DNA of 50,595 bases from Bacillus canaveralius (GTDB lineage Bacteria; Bacillota; Bacilli; Bacillales; Cytobacillaceae): NCBI RefSeq assembly GCF_002860125.1, contig NZ_PGVA01000022.1:1-50595 (forward strand). The letters run 5' to 3'. Positions 1 to 9,241 of this stretch are shown piece by piece. A program made the translations under genes and the position numbers. A model generated the notes under the pieces. The model saw only the letters and a list, made by a program, of their open reading frames with translations. It did not search any database and was not told the origin of the DNA. Each line of letters begins with the position of its first letter. The stretch's first letter is position 1.

Positions 1-61
1 TTTGATTTTTATTCCATTTTTTCATCCTTGACTTTTTCATAGATTTTTTGTGCAACGCTAG

Positions 62-955
62 TGGTCATGGGCCGAGGGACAACCATTAGTGATTCCGGGA
101 GTCGAAATCACATCTACAAAAGGTCATTGGAACGCTTTAGGAGTAAAAAAATGGGTTGATTATCGCCCAAACAGGAAAGATGGCGGATTAGAAACCGAGC
201 AAGGGATAACTAACATTTTGAAAGAAGCAAACCAATCAGGTGCTCTTTGCTCAATGAATCACCCTTTTCTTGTTCCATGGCAGTGGCAAATGGAGCATAC
301 ACCGCTTTCAGTGATTGATAGCATAGAAATATGGAATGATCCCACTTTCCGGGCGAATGTCCAGGCAACAGAAAAAGCTCTTCTATTCTGGTCTCATATC
401 TGGAACGAAGGGTATACGATTACAGGAATTGGTGGTTCAGATTCTCACTTGCTGCCAGATGATAGCTATGAGCAGGACGGAGAGCCTTCCTTAATAGGAG
501 ATCCTGGAACATATGTATGGGCAGGATGTTTATCCGCTTCTGTGATTTTGGAAAATGTTAAAAAAGGACATGTCTATGTATCCCGTGGCCCTGTTATTGA
601 TTTCTCGGCTCAAGTGGGAGAGACCTATTATAAAATCGGTGAAGAATTAACAGCTGCGATGGACCAAAACGGAAATAAAGCGTTTTGTAAGATCACTTTA
701 CAATACGATACAGAAGATATGATGGTCCACTGGATTGAAGACGGGAAAAAGGTTCACGAAGAAAGAGGCCTTTCATCCAGCTATGAAGTAAACTGGGAAG
801 ATAAATCTTACCATTGGCTGCGGATAGAAATCCGCTCAATTGATGGGAATCTGTTGGCTTTTACGAATCCTGTTTATTACGGAAGAAAAGAGCCGGCCGT
901 TCAGACATGGGGAGAGCTCATGCAACACTCAGGGGGATCTGATTTTGAAGATTAA
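62..955 (+). pseudogene. CehA/McbA-like PHP metallohydrolase, 5'-truncated
   Basis: The reading frame opens right after a TAG at 59-61; the first usable start is GTG at 89 (288 residues). The product carries C-terminal PHP-family features: VIPGVEITS followed by GHWNALG, a CSMNHPF metal-site segment, and GGSDSH near residue 117. The N-terminal part that should hold the first H-x-H metal site is absent, and the upstream bases do not encode it in this frame, so the gene looks truncated, by rearrangement or at an assembly join. Relatives hydrolyse phosphoesters, or esters and amides such as carbaryl. It overlaps the next gene by 11 bp. Family call good; substrate unknown. Confidence 0.6.
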
Positions 956-1670
956 AGGTATTTTATTTGACAAAGATGGTACTTTATTAAAATTCGGATC
1001 CATTTGGAATAAAGTAATTGATGACGTAATCGATCATTTACTTGAGATGATTGGTGAAACATGCAATTTAAATCTAAGGAAACAGTTATCTATTTCGATA
1101 GGTTTAAGAGACGGACAAGTTGATGAGAAGGGGCATTTAGCAAGCGGGACTTCTTTGGATATTGCCAATGCTTTTCAAGCAGTGCTCCCTAAGGATATAC
1201 CATTCTTGCATCAGTGGCTCTCAAAGCATCTATTAGAAAAGACGAAAAAATCTATCGAGTATGTACAGCCTGTATGTGATCTATCTCTCACATTTTCAGC
1301 ACTAAAGGAAAAAGGAATCGTAATAGGAATTGCTACAGCAGATGACTATGAAACTACTACTCTTTGTTTAGAACATTTAGGCATTAGAAACGAAGTGCAA
1401 TTTCTGGGCACAGCTGATTTATATGAGAAAAAGCCAGGTTCTCAAGTGGTGGAAAAATTTTGCGAAAAGTTTGGGTTTAAGACAGAAGAAGTCGCTGTCG
1501 TCGGAGATACAGTGATTGATTTGCAAACAGCCAAAAACAGCAACGCAGGCTATGGAATAGCCGTACTTTCAGGTGTTGGTTCTGAAGGAGAACTGCAAAA
1601 ACTCGCTGATTTTGTCATCCCGAATGTTGAGCACCTTATTAATAAAAATGATAAGTTCATTTGGGATTAA
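945..1670 (+). CDS. HAD-family hydrolase (phosphoglycolate phosphatase-like)
   Basis: The start is taken as TTG at 945 because AGGGGG lies just upstream at 931-936; this gives 241 residues. HAD motif I is FDKDGTL (residues 8-14), motif II is the IATADD segment, and the motif III/IV region reads KKPGS then VVGDTVIDLQTAKN. This is a cytoplasmic Mg-dependent phosphatase of the Gph/YsbA type with a helical cap. Its start lies inside the end of the metallohydrolase fragment, so the two were probably translationally coupled. The substrate cannot be told from sequence. Confidence 0.8.
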   Translation: MKIKGILFDKDGTLLKFGSIWNKVIDDVIDHLLEMIGETCNLNLRKQLSISIGLRDGQVDEKGHLASGTSLDIANAFQAVLPKDIPFLHQWLSKHLLEKTKKSIEYVQPVCDLSLTFSALKEKGIVIGIATADDYETTTLCLEHLGIRNEVQFLGTADLYEKKPGSQVVEKFCEKFGFKTEEVAVVGDTVIDLQTAKNSNAGYGIAVLSGVGSEGELQKLADFVIPNVEHLINKNDKFIWD

Positions 1671-1736
1671 AGGGAAATGTTAGAGTAGACGATAGCTCTT
1701 TCACTGTGTAATATTCAGAAGAATTATGAGAAATTT

Positions 1737-1769
1737 GAATCAGGTTGCTTTTACTGATTCTCTTTTTTC
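1737..1769 (+). terminator. Rho-independent terminator after HAD gene
   Basis: GAATCAG (1737-1743) pairs with CTGATTC (1754-1760) across a 10-nt loop and is followed by TCTTTTTT. Confidence 0.7.
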
Positions 1770-1830
1770 GTTAATTAATTATAAAAACTCTTGAAATGAT
1801 TTGTTTAGATATGTTGAACCTCTTGCTTTT

Positions 1831-1878
1831 AAAAAATAAGACTCCGCTTTGAGGTTTTTTTCCACTTAAACGGAGTCT
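1831..1878 (-). terminator. Rho-independent terminator after the ACMSD-like gene
   Basis: Read on the minus strand, AGACTCCGTTT (1878-1868) pairs with AAGCGGAGTCT (1849-1839) with one G-T pair, and the stem is followed by TATTTTTT. It lies just past the stop of the minus-strand gene. Confidence 0.65.
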
Positions 1879-1886
1879 ACAATTAG

Positions 1887-2825
1887 TTAATCCAGCATTA
1901 ACTGAACCCTTTTTCTGTACTTCCCTTCCGGAGGCCACACACACAGGTCAAATGGGAAATCAGAACCCGGCACGACGCGGTCCGCGCCGACTGTTTTCAC
2001 TAAAAAGTCAAGGCTGTCCTGATTCCACAGTACGGTATCATACCAGAAACGACTCAAGTATTCGGATGGAGGCGCTTTCAATTTGTTGGAAACGAGTGGC
2101 CATTGTTCGTATCCTTTGTTGAGTCTGCCGATTTGATAGGGAAGAAAGCCTCCGCCGTGGGCAAACAGGATTTTTACATTCGGGTACTGATCGATTAGTC
2201 CGCTTAGCAAAATATCTGTCGCACACACAGTTGTTTCCCATGGTACTCCGATCAGATTGGGCATCATTCGTCTTTTTAAGCGGGGGTCATCACATAGCAA
2301 CGGATGGATGAACAGGATCGCGTTCAATCGATTTGCTTCCTCAAAAAGCGGTGTGAAAAAGTCATCCGACAGCATATGACCGGCATGACCAGGCCCGATG
2401 ATCGCCCCTTTCAGTCCGAGATTCATCGCTTGATGCAGTATTTGCGCTGCTTTCCCGGGCTCATTAAGCGGAACTGTTCCGAGTGCGGATATTCTTTCAG
2501 GTTCTGATTGTGACGACCAGCGAGCTAAAGCGTGATTATATACAATTGCAATATCAGTTGTGATTTCCACAGGGAAATCATACATAAACAGCTGGGGGAC
2601 CGGCGAGACAAGTGAATGAACGACGCCTGCTTTTTCTTGCTCTGCCAGGAAAAGTTGATCGTCTATAAATAATTTCTTTAATTCGAACCCCCATTTTTCA
2701 TTAACGACTAAAAACTCCTCTTTATTTCCAGCTTCCTTTACCCATTTTGCATTAACAATTTGCTGATTGTCCTTAAGCCAGGTTAGAACTTCTGCCGGGA
2801 TAAAATGTGTGTGGAAATCATGCAT
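1887..2825 (-). CDS. Amidohydrolase-family decarboxylase, ACMSD/PraH-like
   Basis: This 312-residue protein has the amidohydrolase-2 layout of the ACMSD family: DFHTHF at residues 3-8 (two metal histidines), an FIHP histidine in mid-chain, AHGGGFLPYQIGR, and the metal aspartate in GSDFPFD. Family members decarboxylate ring-cleavage semialdehydes and related phenolic acids. In Paenibacillus JJ-1b the corresponding step is PraH, decarboxylation of 5-carboxy-2-hydroxymuconate 6-semialdehyde to 2-hydroxymuconate semialdehyde. It sits 41 bp behind the IclR gene on the same strand, so regulator and decarboxylase probably share a transcript. AAAGGAGG precedes the start. Family call is firm; the substrate is inferred from context. 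Confidence 0.8.
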   Translation of the reverse strand: MHDFHTHFIPAEVLTWLKDNQQIVNAKWVKEAGNKEEFLVVNEKWGFELKKLFIDDQLFLAEQEKAGVVHSLVSPVPQLFMYDFPVEITTDIAIVYNHALARWSSQSEPERISALGTVPLNEPGKAAQILHQAMNLGLKGAIIGPGHAGHMLSDDFFTPLFEEANRLNAILFIHPLLCDDPRLKRRMMPNLIGVPWETTVCATDILLSGLIDQYPNVKILFAHGGGFLPYQIGRLNKGYEQWPLVSNKLKAPPSEYLSRFWYDTVLWNQDSLDFLVKTVGADRVVPGSDFPFDLCVWPPEGKYRKRVQLMLD

Positions 2826-2866
2826 GGCAACCCCGCCTCCTTTTCTGCAAATCTAACATCAATTAA

Positions 2867-3646
2867 TTACTTCCAATATCCCATTCTCGTTGAAATTTCC
2901 CTGCCTGCACTGACGACCTTTTTGGCAATCCCCTGCACTTTATGCTGCTGGATTCTTTGCTTCGGCCCAACGACAGATATGGCGGCAATCACCCTGCCTT
3001 TATAATCGTAAACCGGTGCGGCAATTGAATTCACCCCTTCGAGAAACTCTTCGATGCTGTAAGCAAAACCGTTCTCCTTTATGTTTTTTAAGTGGGTGCG
3101 TAATTTTTGCGGATCTGTAATCGTGTTTTTCGTGAATGATTGCAAACCTTTTTTGATAACGGTTTCAATCGTATTCTCGTTTGAGTACGCAAGCAGCACT
3201 TTGCCTGAACTTGTGCAATATAGCGGATTTCTTCTGCCGACATGGGTTAAAAATCTTACCGGATGGTTGCATTCTACTTTTTGCAAGTAAATCACTTCTA
3301 AATTATCCATAACGGAAATGTGGGCAGTTTCGCCTATGCTTTCAACAAGTTTGTTCAAAATCGGCTGTGACTCGCGGTATACGTCCATGTTACTATTGAC
3401 GATACCGCTTAACGAAAGAATTGACAGTCCCAAGCGATACTTTTTTGTTTCCGGGTCTTTATAAACAAAGCCTTCACTGGCGAGGGTTGCCATCGTCCTG
3501 CTGACCGTGCTTTTATTTAGGCCAAGGGCTGTTGATAGGTCACTTATTTTCTTTTCAGGCTCATCCATTGTGAAGCTCCGTAAAATACGGAGGGCATTTT
3601 TCACGGATGAAAGGTGGCTTTCCTCTTCTTTTTTCAGCGCCAACAT
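2867..3646 (-). CDS. IclR-family transcriptional regulator (PraR-like)
   Basis: The start is set at ATG 3646 (259 residues) because AGAAGGAGG lies 4 nt upstream; a longer reading begins at 3679. Residues about 12-70 form the winged helix (SVKNALRILRSF, then LNKSTVSRTMATL), and the rest is the IclR effector domain with YLQKVE, CTSSGKVLLA and a C-terminal SVVGP segment. IclR proteins commonly control aromatic catabolic operons; PraR of the protocatechuate 2,3-cleavage pathway is one. The gene is divergent from the praB operon, and a 19-bp motif at 3835-3853 recurs at two other promoters in the window (10219 and 14107), making it the probable controller of all three. Confidence 0.9.
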   Translation of the reverse strand: MLALKKEEESHLSSVKNALRILRSFTMDEPEKKISDLSTALGLNKSTVSRTMATLASEGFVYKDPETKKYRLGLSILSLSGIVNSNMDVYRESQPILNKLVESIGETAHISVMDNLEVIYLQKVECNHPVRFLTHVGRRNPLYCTSSGKVLLAYSNENTIETVIKKGLQSFTKNTITDPQKLRTHLKNIKENGFAYSIEEFLEGVNSIAAPVYDYKGRVIAAISVVGPKQRIQQHKVQGIAKKVVSAGREISTRMGYWK

Positions 3647-3834
3647 AATTCCTCCTTCTAATCCAGTTTCATTATCCACAACAATTTTATTTCAGTTGCT
3701 ATGTAGTCGAAAATATAACAAAAAAATTTCAGTTTGAAAAGAGAATATTTTAAAAATTTAAAAAACAATCTGCTGAAAAGCTTGAATTCATGCGGTGTTA
3801 CGCTGGAAAAATTAAATTCAATAAAAATATCTCC

Positions 3835-3853
3835 TGTTTCATATAGAGCAACG
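3835..3853 (+). promoter_or_regulatory. Candidate IclR operator, copy 1
   Basis: TGTTTCATATAGAGCAACG matches the 19-mer at 10219-10237 at 15 of 19 positions and ends 6 bp before a -35-like TTGTAG. The motif has TGTT and AAC at its two ends, as in IclR-type pseudo-palindromes. Confidence 0.5.
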
Positions 3854-3859
3854 ATCGCA

Positions 3860-3888
3860 TTGTAGGCGAAAAAAGGAAGCGTTATCAT
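3860..3888 (+). promoter_or_regulatory. Candidate sigma-A promoter of the praB operon
   Basis: TTGTAG (3860-3865), a 17-bp spacer and TATCAT (3883-3888) lie about 40 bp before the praB start. The rest of the 3647-3928 intergenic region is AT-rich with no gene. Confidence 0.4.
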
Positions 3889-3928
3889 AATATTGTGAAA
3901 ATAATCAAAATTATGGAGGCCTGACATC

Positions 3929-5392
3929 ATGCAAGTAGAAACAAGAGTACGAGCTATTAATTGTTTGCATTTTATTAACGGAAGATTTGTAGAATCACAG
4001 AATCAAAAATCATTTGAAAATATTAATCCTGCTACAGAAGAAGTATTGGGAACGGTTGCCGAAGGCGGCAAAGCAGAAGTGGATTATGCAGTCGCAGCTG
4101 CGAGGAGAGCATTGAACGGTCCGTGGAAAAATACAACTCTAGTAGAGCGCTCAAAAATTCTTCGTCGCATTGGTGATCTGATCCTTGAAAGGCAGGAAGA
4201 ACTCGCTCATTTGGAGTCGTTGGATACTGGCAAACCATTTTCGCTCGCAAATAAGATTGATGTTCCCCGAGCGGCTTTTAATTTTCATTTCTTCGCCGAT
4301 TATATTACGTCGATTGGCACGGATGCGTACCAGCAGGACGACCAGGCAATCCACTATGCATACCGCCGTCCTGTTGGTGTCGTTGGAATCATCAAGCCGT
4401 GGAACCTGCCTTTATTGCTGCTTACCTGGAAATTAGCTCCGTGCTTAGGAATGGGGAACACTGCAGTCATTAAGCCAGCGGAATGGACACCGATGACCGC
4501 AACTGTACTCATGGAAATCTGTAAAGAGGCAGGCGTACCGGATGGAGTCGTCAATCTTGTCCACGGATTCGGGCCAAATTCTGCAGGCGGGGCGATTTCC
4601 GAACATCCTGATATTGACGCGATTTCATTCATCGGCGAACCGGGAACAGGTTCTGCGATCATGAAATCGGCGGCAGATTCTTTGAAAAAACTATCATATG
4701 AATTGGGTGGGAAAAATCCGAACATTATTTTTGCCGATTCCGATTTGGATGAAGTGATTGAAACAACGATCAAATCGAGTTTCATCAATCAAGGCGAAGT
4801 TTGCCTGTGCGGTTCCCGCATTTACGTAGAACGTCCTGCCTATGAAGACTTTCTTGAAAAGTTCACGGCCAAAGTAAAAGAGTTAAAAGTAGGCCAACCG
4901 CTTGATGATGATACAAATGTAGGTGCATTAATCAGCAAAGAACATTATGATCGTGTCAATAGTTATATCGATATCGCCCGCAATGACGGTGCGACCATCC
5001 TGACTGGTGGAAAGCGGCCGGAAGGATTCACAAAAGGGTATTTTCTTGAGCCGACAATTATTACCGGATTGGATCGGAATTCACGCTGTGTCCGTGAAGA
5101 GATTTTTGGGCCGGTTGTTACCGTAACGCCGTTTGATATGGAGGAAGAAGTAATCATGCAGGCGAATGATACACACTTCGGCCTCAGTGCGACAATCTGG
5201 ACAAATGACTTGAAGCGTGCCCACCGCGTTGCGCACCAAATTGAAGCGGGGATTATTTGGGTCAATACATGGTTCTTGCGTGACTTGAGAACACCTTTTG
5301 GAGGTATGAAACATAGCGGCATTGGCAGGACCGGTGGTATGCACAGTATCGATTTTTACTCTGAACTATCCAACATCACCATTAAATTATAG
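3929..5392 (+). CDS. praB: 2-hydroxymuconate-6-semialdehyde dehydrogenase
   Basis: This 487-residue NAD-dependent aldehyde dehydrogenase starts at ATG with TGGAGG upstream. Visible motifs are IIKPWNLPL, KPAEWTP, SYELGGKNP with the general-base glutamate, and the catalytic cysteine in NQGEVCLCGSR. The C-terminal segment HSGIGRTGGMHSIDFYSE resembles the DmpC/XylG/PraB group. It oxidises 2-hydroxymuconate semialdehyde to 4-oxalocrotonate (enol form), the first step of the dehydrogenase branch of meta-cleavage. It is the first gene of a tight operon whose order is praBEGFDC of Paenibacillus JJ-1b. Minus-strand frames inside it are shadows. Confidence 0.9.
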   Translation: MQVETRVRAINCLHFINGRFVESQNQKSFENINPATEEVLGTVAEGGKAEVDYAVAAARRALNGPWKNTTLVERSKILRRIGDLILERQEELAHLESLDTGKPFSLANKIDVPRAAFNFHFFADYITSIGTDAYQQDDQAIHYAYRRPVGVVGIIKPWNLPLLLLTWKLAPCLGMGNTAVIKPAEWTPMTATVLMEICKEAGVPDGVVNLVHGFGPNSAGGAISEHPDIDAISFIGEPGTGSAIMKSAADSLKKLSYELGGKNPNIIFADSDLDEVIETTIKSSFINQGEVCLCGSRIYVERPAYEDFLEKFTAKVKELKVGQPLDDDTNVGALISKEHYDRVNSYIDIARNDGATILTGGKRPEGFTKGYFLEPTIITGLDRNSRCVREEIFGPVVTVTPFDMEEEVIMQANDTHFGLSATIWTNDLKRAHRVAHQIEAGIIWVNTWFLRDLRTPFGGMKHSGIGRTGGMHSIDFYSELSNITIKL

Positions 5393-5410
5393 GAGAGGGG
5401 AGTCAGATCA

Positions 5411-6187
5411 TTGGCCAGTAAAACAAATCAATTTGCCGGTCAGCTGGCAGAAGCAGAAATAAACAAAACGGGAATCACTCCGCTCACTTCGCAGGATCCT
5501 GAGCTCACCATTACAGAAGCCTATCATATCCAACTTGAAAACATTCAAAAAAAAGTTGCACAAGGCAATCGGATTGTCGGTAAAAAAATTGGACTGACGT
5601 CCGTAGCGATGCAGAAGCTGCTTGGCGTTGATGAACCCGATTATGGACATTTATTGGACAGTATGGCGGTGGAACATCAAGGCACCATTTCGATTGAACA
5701 GGTGCTGCAGCCTAAAGTGGAGGCGGAAATCGCCTTTATTTTAAAAAAAGAACTAACAGGACCCAATGTCACAACCCTTGATGTCCTCCAGGCAACAGAC
5801 TATATCGTTCCGGCTCTGGAAATTGTCGACAGCCGGATTAAAGATTGGAAGATTAAGCTTCCGGACACGATTGCTGATAATGCTTCATCCGGTTTCTATG
5901 TGCTTGGTGGCAAGCCAACCAAGATAGAAGCAATGGATCTTGAATTGATTGGCATGGTGTTGACGAAAAATGGTGATATCGTCAATACCGGTGTCGGAGC
6001 AGCTGCACTTGGGAACCCGGCCACTTGTGTAGCTTGGTTAGCAAATCGTTTAGCCGATTTTGACATTCCGCTTCGTGCGGGCGAAGTGATTTTATCAGGT
6101 GCGCTGTCCGCGGCAGTCGAAGCCAGGGCAGGAGATCGGTTTACAGCAAGGTTTGCCCATATTGGTGAAGTTACAGTGAATTTTTAA
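5411..6187 (+). CDS. praE: 2-hydroxypenta-2,4-dienoate hydratase (2-keto-4-pentenoate hydratase)
   Basis: A TTG start at 5411 with GGGGAG 8 nt upstream gives 258 residues. The protein belongs to the hydratase/decarboxylase superfamily (MhpD/DmpE/DmpH), with GKKIGLTS, the metal-site segment [16 protein letters not shown] and DNASS. It would add water to 2-hydroxypenta-2,4-dienoate to give 4-hydroxy-2-oxovalerate. A paralogue at 8156 belongs to the same superfamily. The split into hydratase (here) and decarboxylase (8156) rests on the conserved order, in which the gene after praB is the hydratase. The gap to praB is 18 bp. Confidence 0.8.
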   Translation: MASKTNQFAGQLAEAEINKTGITPLTSQDPELTITEAYHIQLENIQKKVAQGNRIVGKKIGLTSVAMQKLLGVDEPDYGHLLDSMAVEHQGTISIEQVLQPKVEAEIAFILKKELTGPNVTTLDVLQATDYIVPALEIVDSRIKDWKIKLPDTIADNASSGFYVLGGKPTKIEAMDLELIGMVLTKNGDIVNTGVGAAALGNPATCVAWLANRLADFDIPLRAGEVILSGALSAAVEARAGDRFTARFAHIGEVTVNF

Positions 6188-6209
6188 ACAAAAGGAAAGG
6201 GGTGCCCTT

Positions 6210-7106
6210 ATGAGCAGAGTAAAAGTGGCAGTGCTTGGATCGGGAAATATTGGAACCGATTTAATGTTAAAGCTCGGGAGGTCAGAGCTGCTTGAACTGA
6301 CAACCGTTATCGGAATTGACCCTGATTCGGATGGATTGAAAAAGGCAAGGGAATTAGGATACGAAACAGTCGATACTGGGATTAAAGGATTTTTGGAAAG
6401 GCCGGATCTTGCCGAGATCGTTTTTGATGCGACCTCGGCGAAGGCGCATATCAGGCATGCGAAATTACTGAGGGAAGCGGGCAAGCAGGTACTTGATTTA
6501 ACGCCTGCGGCAGTTGGTCCTTTTGTCGTGCCGTCCGTCAATATCAATGAACATTTGAACGCGGATAATATCAACTTGATTACCTGCGGGGGGCAGGCGA
6601 CGATTCCGATCGTCCATGCCATAGATCGGGTCCAAGCGGTCGAATATGCCGAAATTGTTGCAACGATTTCGAGCAAAAGTGCCGGGCCCGGTACGAGGGC
6701 CAATATCGACGAATTCACGCAAACTACGGCCCGTGGCATTGAAAAAATTGGCGGCGCTAAAAAAGGCAAGGCGATCATCATTCTGAACCCGGCGGAGCCA
6801 CCGATTATCATGAGAGACACCGTTCACGTGCTGGTCGAAGGTGTTGACGTGAATGAAGCGGCTATCAGCGCATCGATAAGGGAAATGGAAAAACAAGTAC
6901 AGTCATATGTTCCTGGATACAGATTAAGGCAAGAGCCGATTTTTGATGGCAACCGAGTTACTGTTTTTATTGAAGTGGAAGGTGCCGGGGATTACCTTCC
7001 GAAGTATTCAGGCAACCTCGATATCATGACAGCTGCATCAGTAAAGGTTGCAGAGGAATGGGCGAAGCACAGGATTTCACAGGCAGTTCTTCAAGGAAGG
7101 GGATGA
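6210..7106 (+). CDS. praG: Acetaldehyde dehydrogenase (acylating)
   Basis: This 298-residue protein matches the DmpF/MhpF family in length and motifs: N-terminal GSGNIGTDL nucleotide-binding loop, DATSA, the catalytic cysteine in [12 protein letters not shown], and [16 protein letters not shown]. It converts acetaldehyde, NAD and CoA to acetyl-CoA, channelled from the aldolase encoded next. AAAGGAAAGGGG precedes the start. Its TGA overlaps the aldolase ATG (ATGA), in line with the obligate partnership of the two proteins. Confidence 0.93.
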   Translation: MSRVKVAVLGSGNIGTDLMLKLGRSELLELTTVIGIDPDSDGLKKARELGYETVDTGIKGFLERPDLAEIVFDATSAKAHIRHAKLLREAGKQVLDLTPAAVGPFVVPSVNINEHLNADNINLITCGGQATIPIVHAIDRVQAVEYAEIVATISSKSAGPGTRANIDEFTQTTARGIEKIGGAKKGKAIIILNPAEPPIIMRDTVHVLVEGVDVNEAAISASIREMEKQVQSYVPGYRLRQEPIFDGNRVTVFIEVEGAGDYLPKYSGNLDIMTAASVKVAEEWAKHRISQAVLQGRG

Positions 7107-8140
7107 GCGGAAATATGGACTCAACGAGAGACGTAATCATTACCGAAGTTGCGTTAAGGGATGGCAGCCATGCGGTCGGCCACCAATTCACAGTCGATCA
7201 AGTTACAAAAGTGGCGAAAGCTCTGGATGAGGCAAATGTGCCTTATATCGAAGTCACCCATGGAGATGGTTTGGGCGGTTCTTCTTTACAATACGGCCTA
7301 TCTTTGACCAACGAAATGGAGTTAATCGAAGCCGCAGCATCATCAGTTAAGAGGGCAAAAATTTCTGTATTGCTTTTGCCGGGAATCGGCACAATGCCTG
7401 AGTTAAAGGAAGCGGCCCGATTGGGGGCTAAAATGGCGCGGGTCGCCACGCATGTGACCGAAGCCGATGTCGCCCCGCAGCATATTGCGTTAGCTAAGGA
7501 CCTCGGGCTTGAGACGGTCGGATTTTTAATGATGTCACATATGGCGCCAACAGCAAAGCTTGTTGAACAAGCGAAATTAATGGAGAGCTATGGAGCGGAT
7601 ACAGTCTATGTTGTGGACTCGGCCGGAGCCCTTTTGCCTCATGAAGTGAAGGAACGAATCAGGGCACTTAAAAATAGTTTATCGGTTCAGATCGGATTCC
7701 ACGGACACAACAATCTGTCTTTAGCTATGGCAAACTCCCTGGCGGCGATCGAAGAAGGGGCAACGAGAATCGACGGCAGCATTCGCTGCCTGGGAGCCGG
7801 AGCCGGCAACACACAAACGGAAGTGTTGGTGACCGTTCTCGAAAAGCTGGGAATTAACACAGGAATTGATATTTACAAGATGATGGATATTGCCGAAGAT
7901 TTAGTGGCACCAATTTTAGAAAAACCGCAGGAAATCACAAAAGACAGTCTCGTTCTTGGCTATGCAGGAGTCTATTCAAGCTTTTTATTGCATGCGCAAC
8001 GGGCGGCGAAAAGGTTTGGCATTGACTCTCGTGATGTTTTAATCGAGCTCGGTAAACAAAATGTCGTCGGCGGCCAGGAAGACATGATCGTCGATGTTGC
8101 GGCAGAGATCTCGAGAAAAAAGCTTGGCGTTCGTGTGTAA
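7103..8140 (+). CDS. praF: 4-hydroxy-2-oxovalerate aldolase
   Basis: The start is ATG at 7103, overlapping the previous stop, preceded by AAGGAAGG; the product has 345 residues, usual for DmpG. The N-terminus [14 protein letters not shown] is the divalent-metal and catalytic signature of the HOA/HMGL aldolases, [10 protein letters not shown] continues the barrel, and GFHGHNNL carries the metal histidines. It splits 4-hydroxy-2-oxovalerate into pyruvate and acetaldehyde, and forms a channelling complex with the acylating acetaldehyde dehydrogenase just upstream. A second ATG at 7115 is possible but less well placed. Confidence 0.93.
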   Translation: MSGNMDSTRDVIITEVALRDGSHAVGHQFTVDQVTKVAKALDEANVPYIEVTHGDGLGGSSLQYGLSLTNEMELIEAAASSVKRAKISVLLLPGIGTMPELKEAARLGAKMARVATHVTEADVAPQHIALAKDLGLETVGFLMMSHMAPTAKLVEQAKLMESYGADTVYVVDSAGALLPHEVKERIRALKNSLSVQIGFHGHNNLSLAMANSLAAIEEGATRIDGSIRCLGAGAGNTQTEVLVTVLEKLGINTGIDIYKMMDIAEDLVAPILEKPQEITKDSLVLGYAGVYSSFLLHAQRAAKRFGIDSRDVLIELGKQNVVGGQEDMIVDVAAEISRKKLGVRV

Positions 8141-8155
8141 AGAGGAGGAAAAAGT

Positions 8156-8944
8156 ATGATCAATGCGGAATACAAGGATATAGCCAAATATTTAGAGGCA
8201 GCCGAAACAGACAAACGGGAAGTTGAAAAAGTTACCGCAAGACTGAAGCCCGATCTGACGGTGGAGGAAGGCTATCTCGTTCAAGAGGAAATCGTTAACA
8301 TAAAATTAGAACAGGGAAAACGAATCATCGGTCCGAAAATGGGCTTAACAAGCGAAGCAAAAATGAAGCAAATGAATGTCAACGAACCGATCTATGGTTA
8401 TGTATTTGATTACATGCTGATCGATAACGGCGGAAAGGTTCGTTTGAATGAGTTAATACATCCCAAAGTGGAAGCGGAAATTGCTTTTATGATTGGTGAA
8501 GATATTGAAGGGCCTGGTGTAACAGGAGCCGATGTCCTTGCTAAAACGGATTACGTCATACCAGCACTTGAAATTATCGACAGCCGCTATGAAAATTTTA
8601 ATTTCACTTTGCCTGATGTCATCGCCGACAATGCGTCCACTTCAAGGGTCGTATTCGGAACATCGCCGAAGAAACCAGGGCAGTTTGAATTGGATTTAGT
8701 CGGAGCGGTCCTTTCAATCAATGGCGAATTAAAGGAGTTGGGAGCCGGCGCGGCCGTCCTCGGCCATCCTGCTGAATCGATTGCAATGCTTGCAAACATG
8801 CTGTCCCGAAAAGGAGAAAAAGTGCGCAAAGGCGATGTGATTTTATCAGGAGCGATAACAGGCGCTGTGATGCTGCAAAACGGTGACGTTGTCAGCGGAA
8901 AATTTGATGGACTAGGGGAAGTTTCTTTCACCGTCATCGAATAG
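8156..8944 (+). CDS. praD: 4-oxalocrotonate decarboxylase
   Basis: This 262-residue protein is a paralogue of the hydratase at 5411, sharing [24 protein letters not shown] and DNAST. DmpH/NahK-type decarboxylases use this fold with Mg to decarboxylate 2-oxo-3-hexenedioate to 2-hydroxypenta-2,4-dienoate, usually in complex with the hydratase. It precedes the tautomerase gene by 22 bp, the place PraD has in the JJ-1b operon. AGAGGAGG is just upstream. The two superfamily members could be swapped in function; gene order is the evidence for this choice. Confidence 0.8.
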   Translation: MINAEYKDIAKYLEAAETDKREVEKVTARLKPDLTVEEGYLVQEEIVNIKLEQGKRIIGPKMGLTSEAKMKQMNVNEPIYGYVFDYMLIDNGGKVRLNELIHPKVEAEIAFMIGEDIEGPGVTGADVLAKTDYVIPALEIIDSRYENFNFTLPDVIADNASTSRVVFGTSPKKPGQFELDLVGAVLSINGELKELGAGAAVLGHPAESIAMLANMLSRKGEKVRKGDVILSGAITGAVMLQNGDVVSGKFDGLGEVSFTVIE

Positions 8945-8966
8945 ATAAAGAAGGGGGAAGGATTGG

Positions 8967-9152
8967 ATGCCGATTATTAATATTCAGATCCAGGAAGGGC
9001 GACCAAGAGAGAAAATCTCCGAAATCATTGAGAATGTGACAAACACTGTTTCCGAAACATTGGATGCGCCAAAAGAAAATATCAGGGTATTAGTAACCGA
9101 AATTCCCAAAACACACTGGGGAAAAGCTGGAAAGCCAATGTCAGAGCAATAG
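8967..9152 (+). CDS. praC: 4-oxalocrotonate tautomerase
   Basis: This 61-residue protein begins M-P-I-I, so Met removal exposes the catalytic Pro1. Counting from Pro1, Arg11 (EGR) and Arg39 (NIRV) are at the classical 4-OT positions. Position 50, Phe in the Pseudomonas enzyme, is Trp here (KTHW). It interconverts the 2-hydroxymuconate and 2-oxo-3-hexenedioate forms before decarboxylation. GGGGGAAGG precedes the start. It ends the praBEGFDC run; 135 bp follow before the dioxygenase. Confidence 0.92.
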   Translation: MPIINIQIQEGRPREKISEIIENVTNTVSETLDAPKENIRVLVTEIPKTHWGKAGKPMSEQ

Positions 9153-9241
9153 CTGACAACCTTCAAGGCTTCAATACAATATCAAAATGGCTGATTATGC
9201 CAACTGTGAAAAAATTAGCTTCATCTTTTTTTGTTGATTAT

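Noticed and set aside
1817-1856. AACCTC/GAGGTT pairing with a T run as a plus-strand terminator.
   Set aside because: Only 6 bp over a 28-nt loop; the 1839/1878 stem is stronger and serves the minus-strand gene.
3658-3930. A 90-codon minus-strand frame across the praB promoter region.
   Set aside because: It covers AT-rich intergenic DNA with operator and promoter elements, has Phe/Leu-rich random-looking sequence, and overlaps the IclR start.
4354-4788. A 144-codon minus-strand frame inside the semialdehyde dehydrogenase gene.
   Set aside because: Shadow of a clear aldehyde dehydrogenase; the opposite strand carries all conserved motifs.
6095-6820. A 241-codon minus-strand frame spanning praE and praG.
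   Set aside because: Crosses two well-defined genes in antisense; no family features and no ribosome site.
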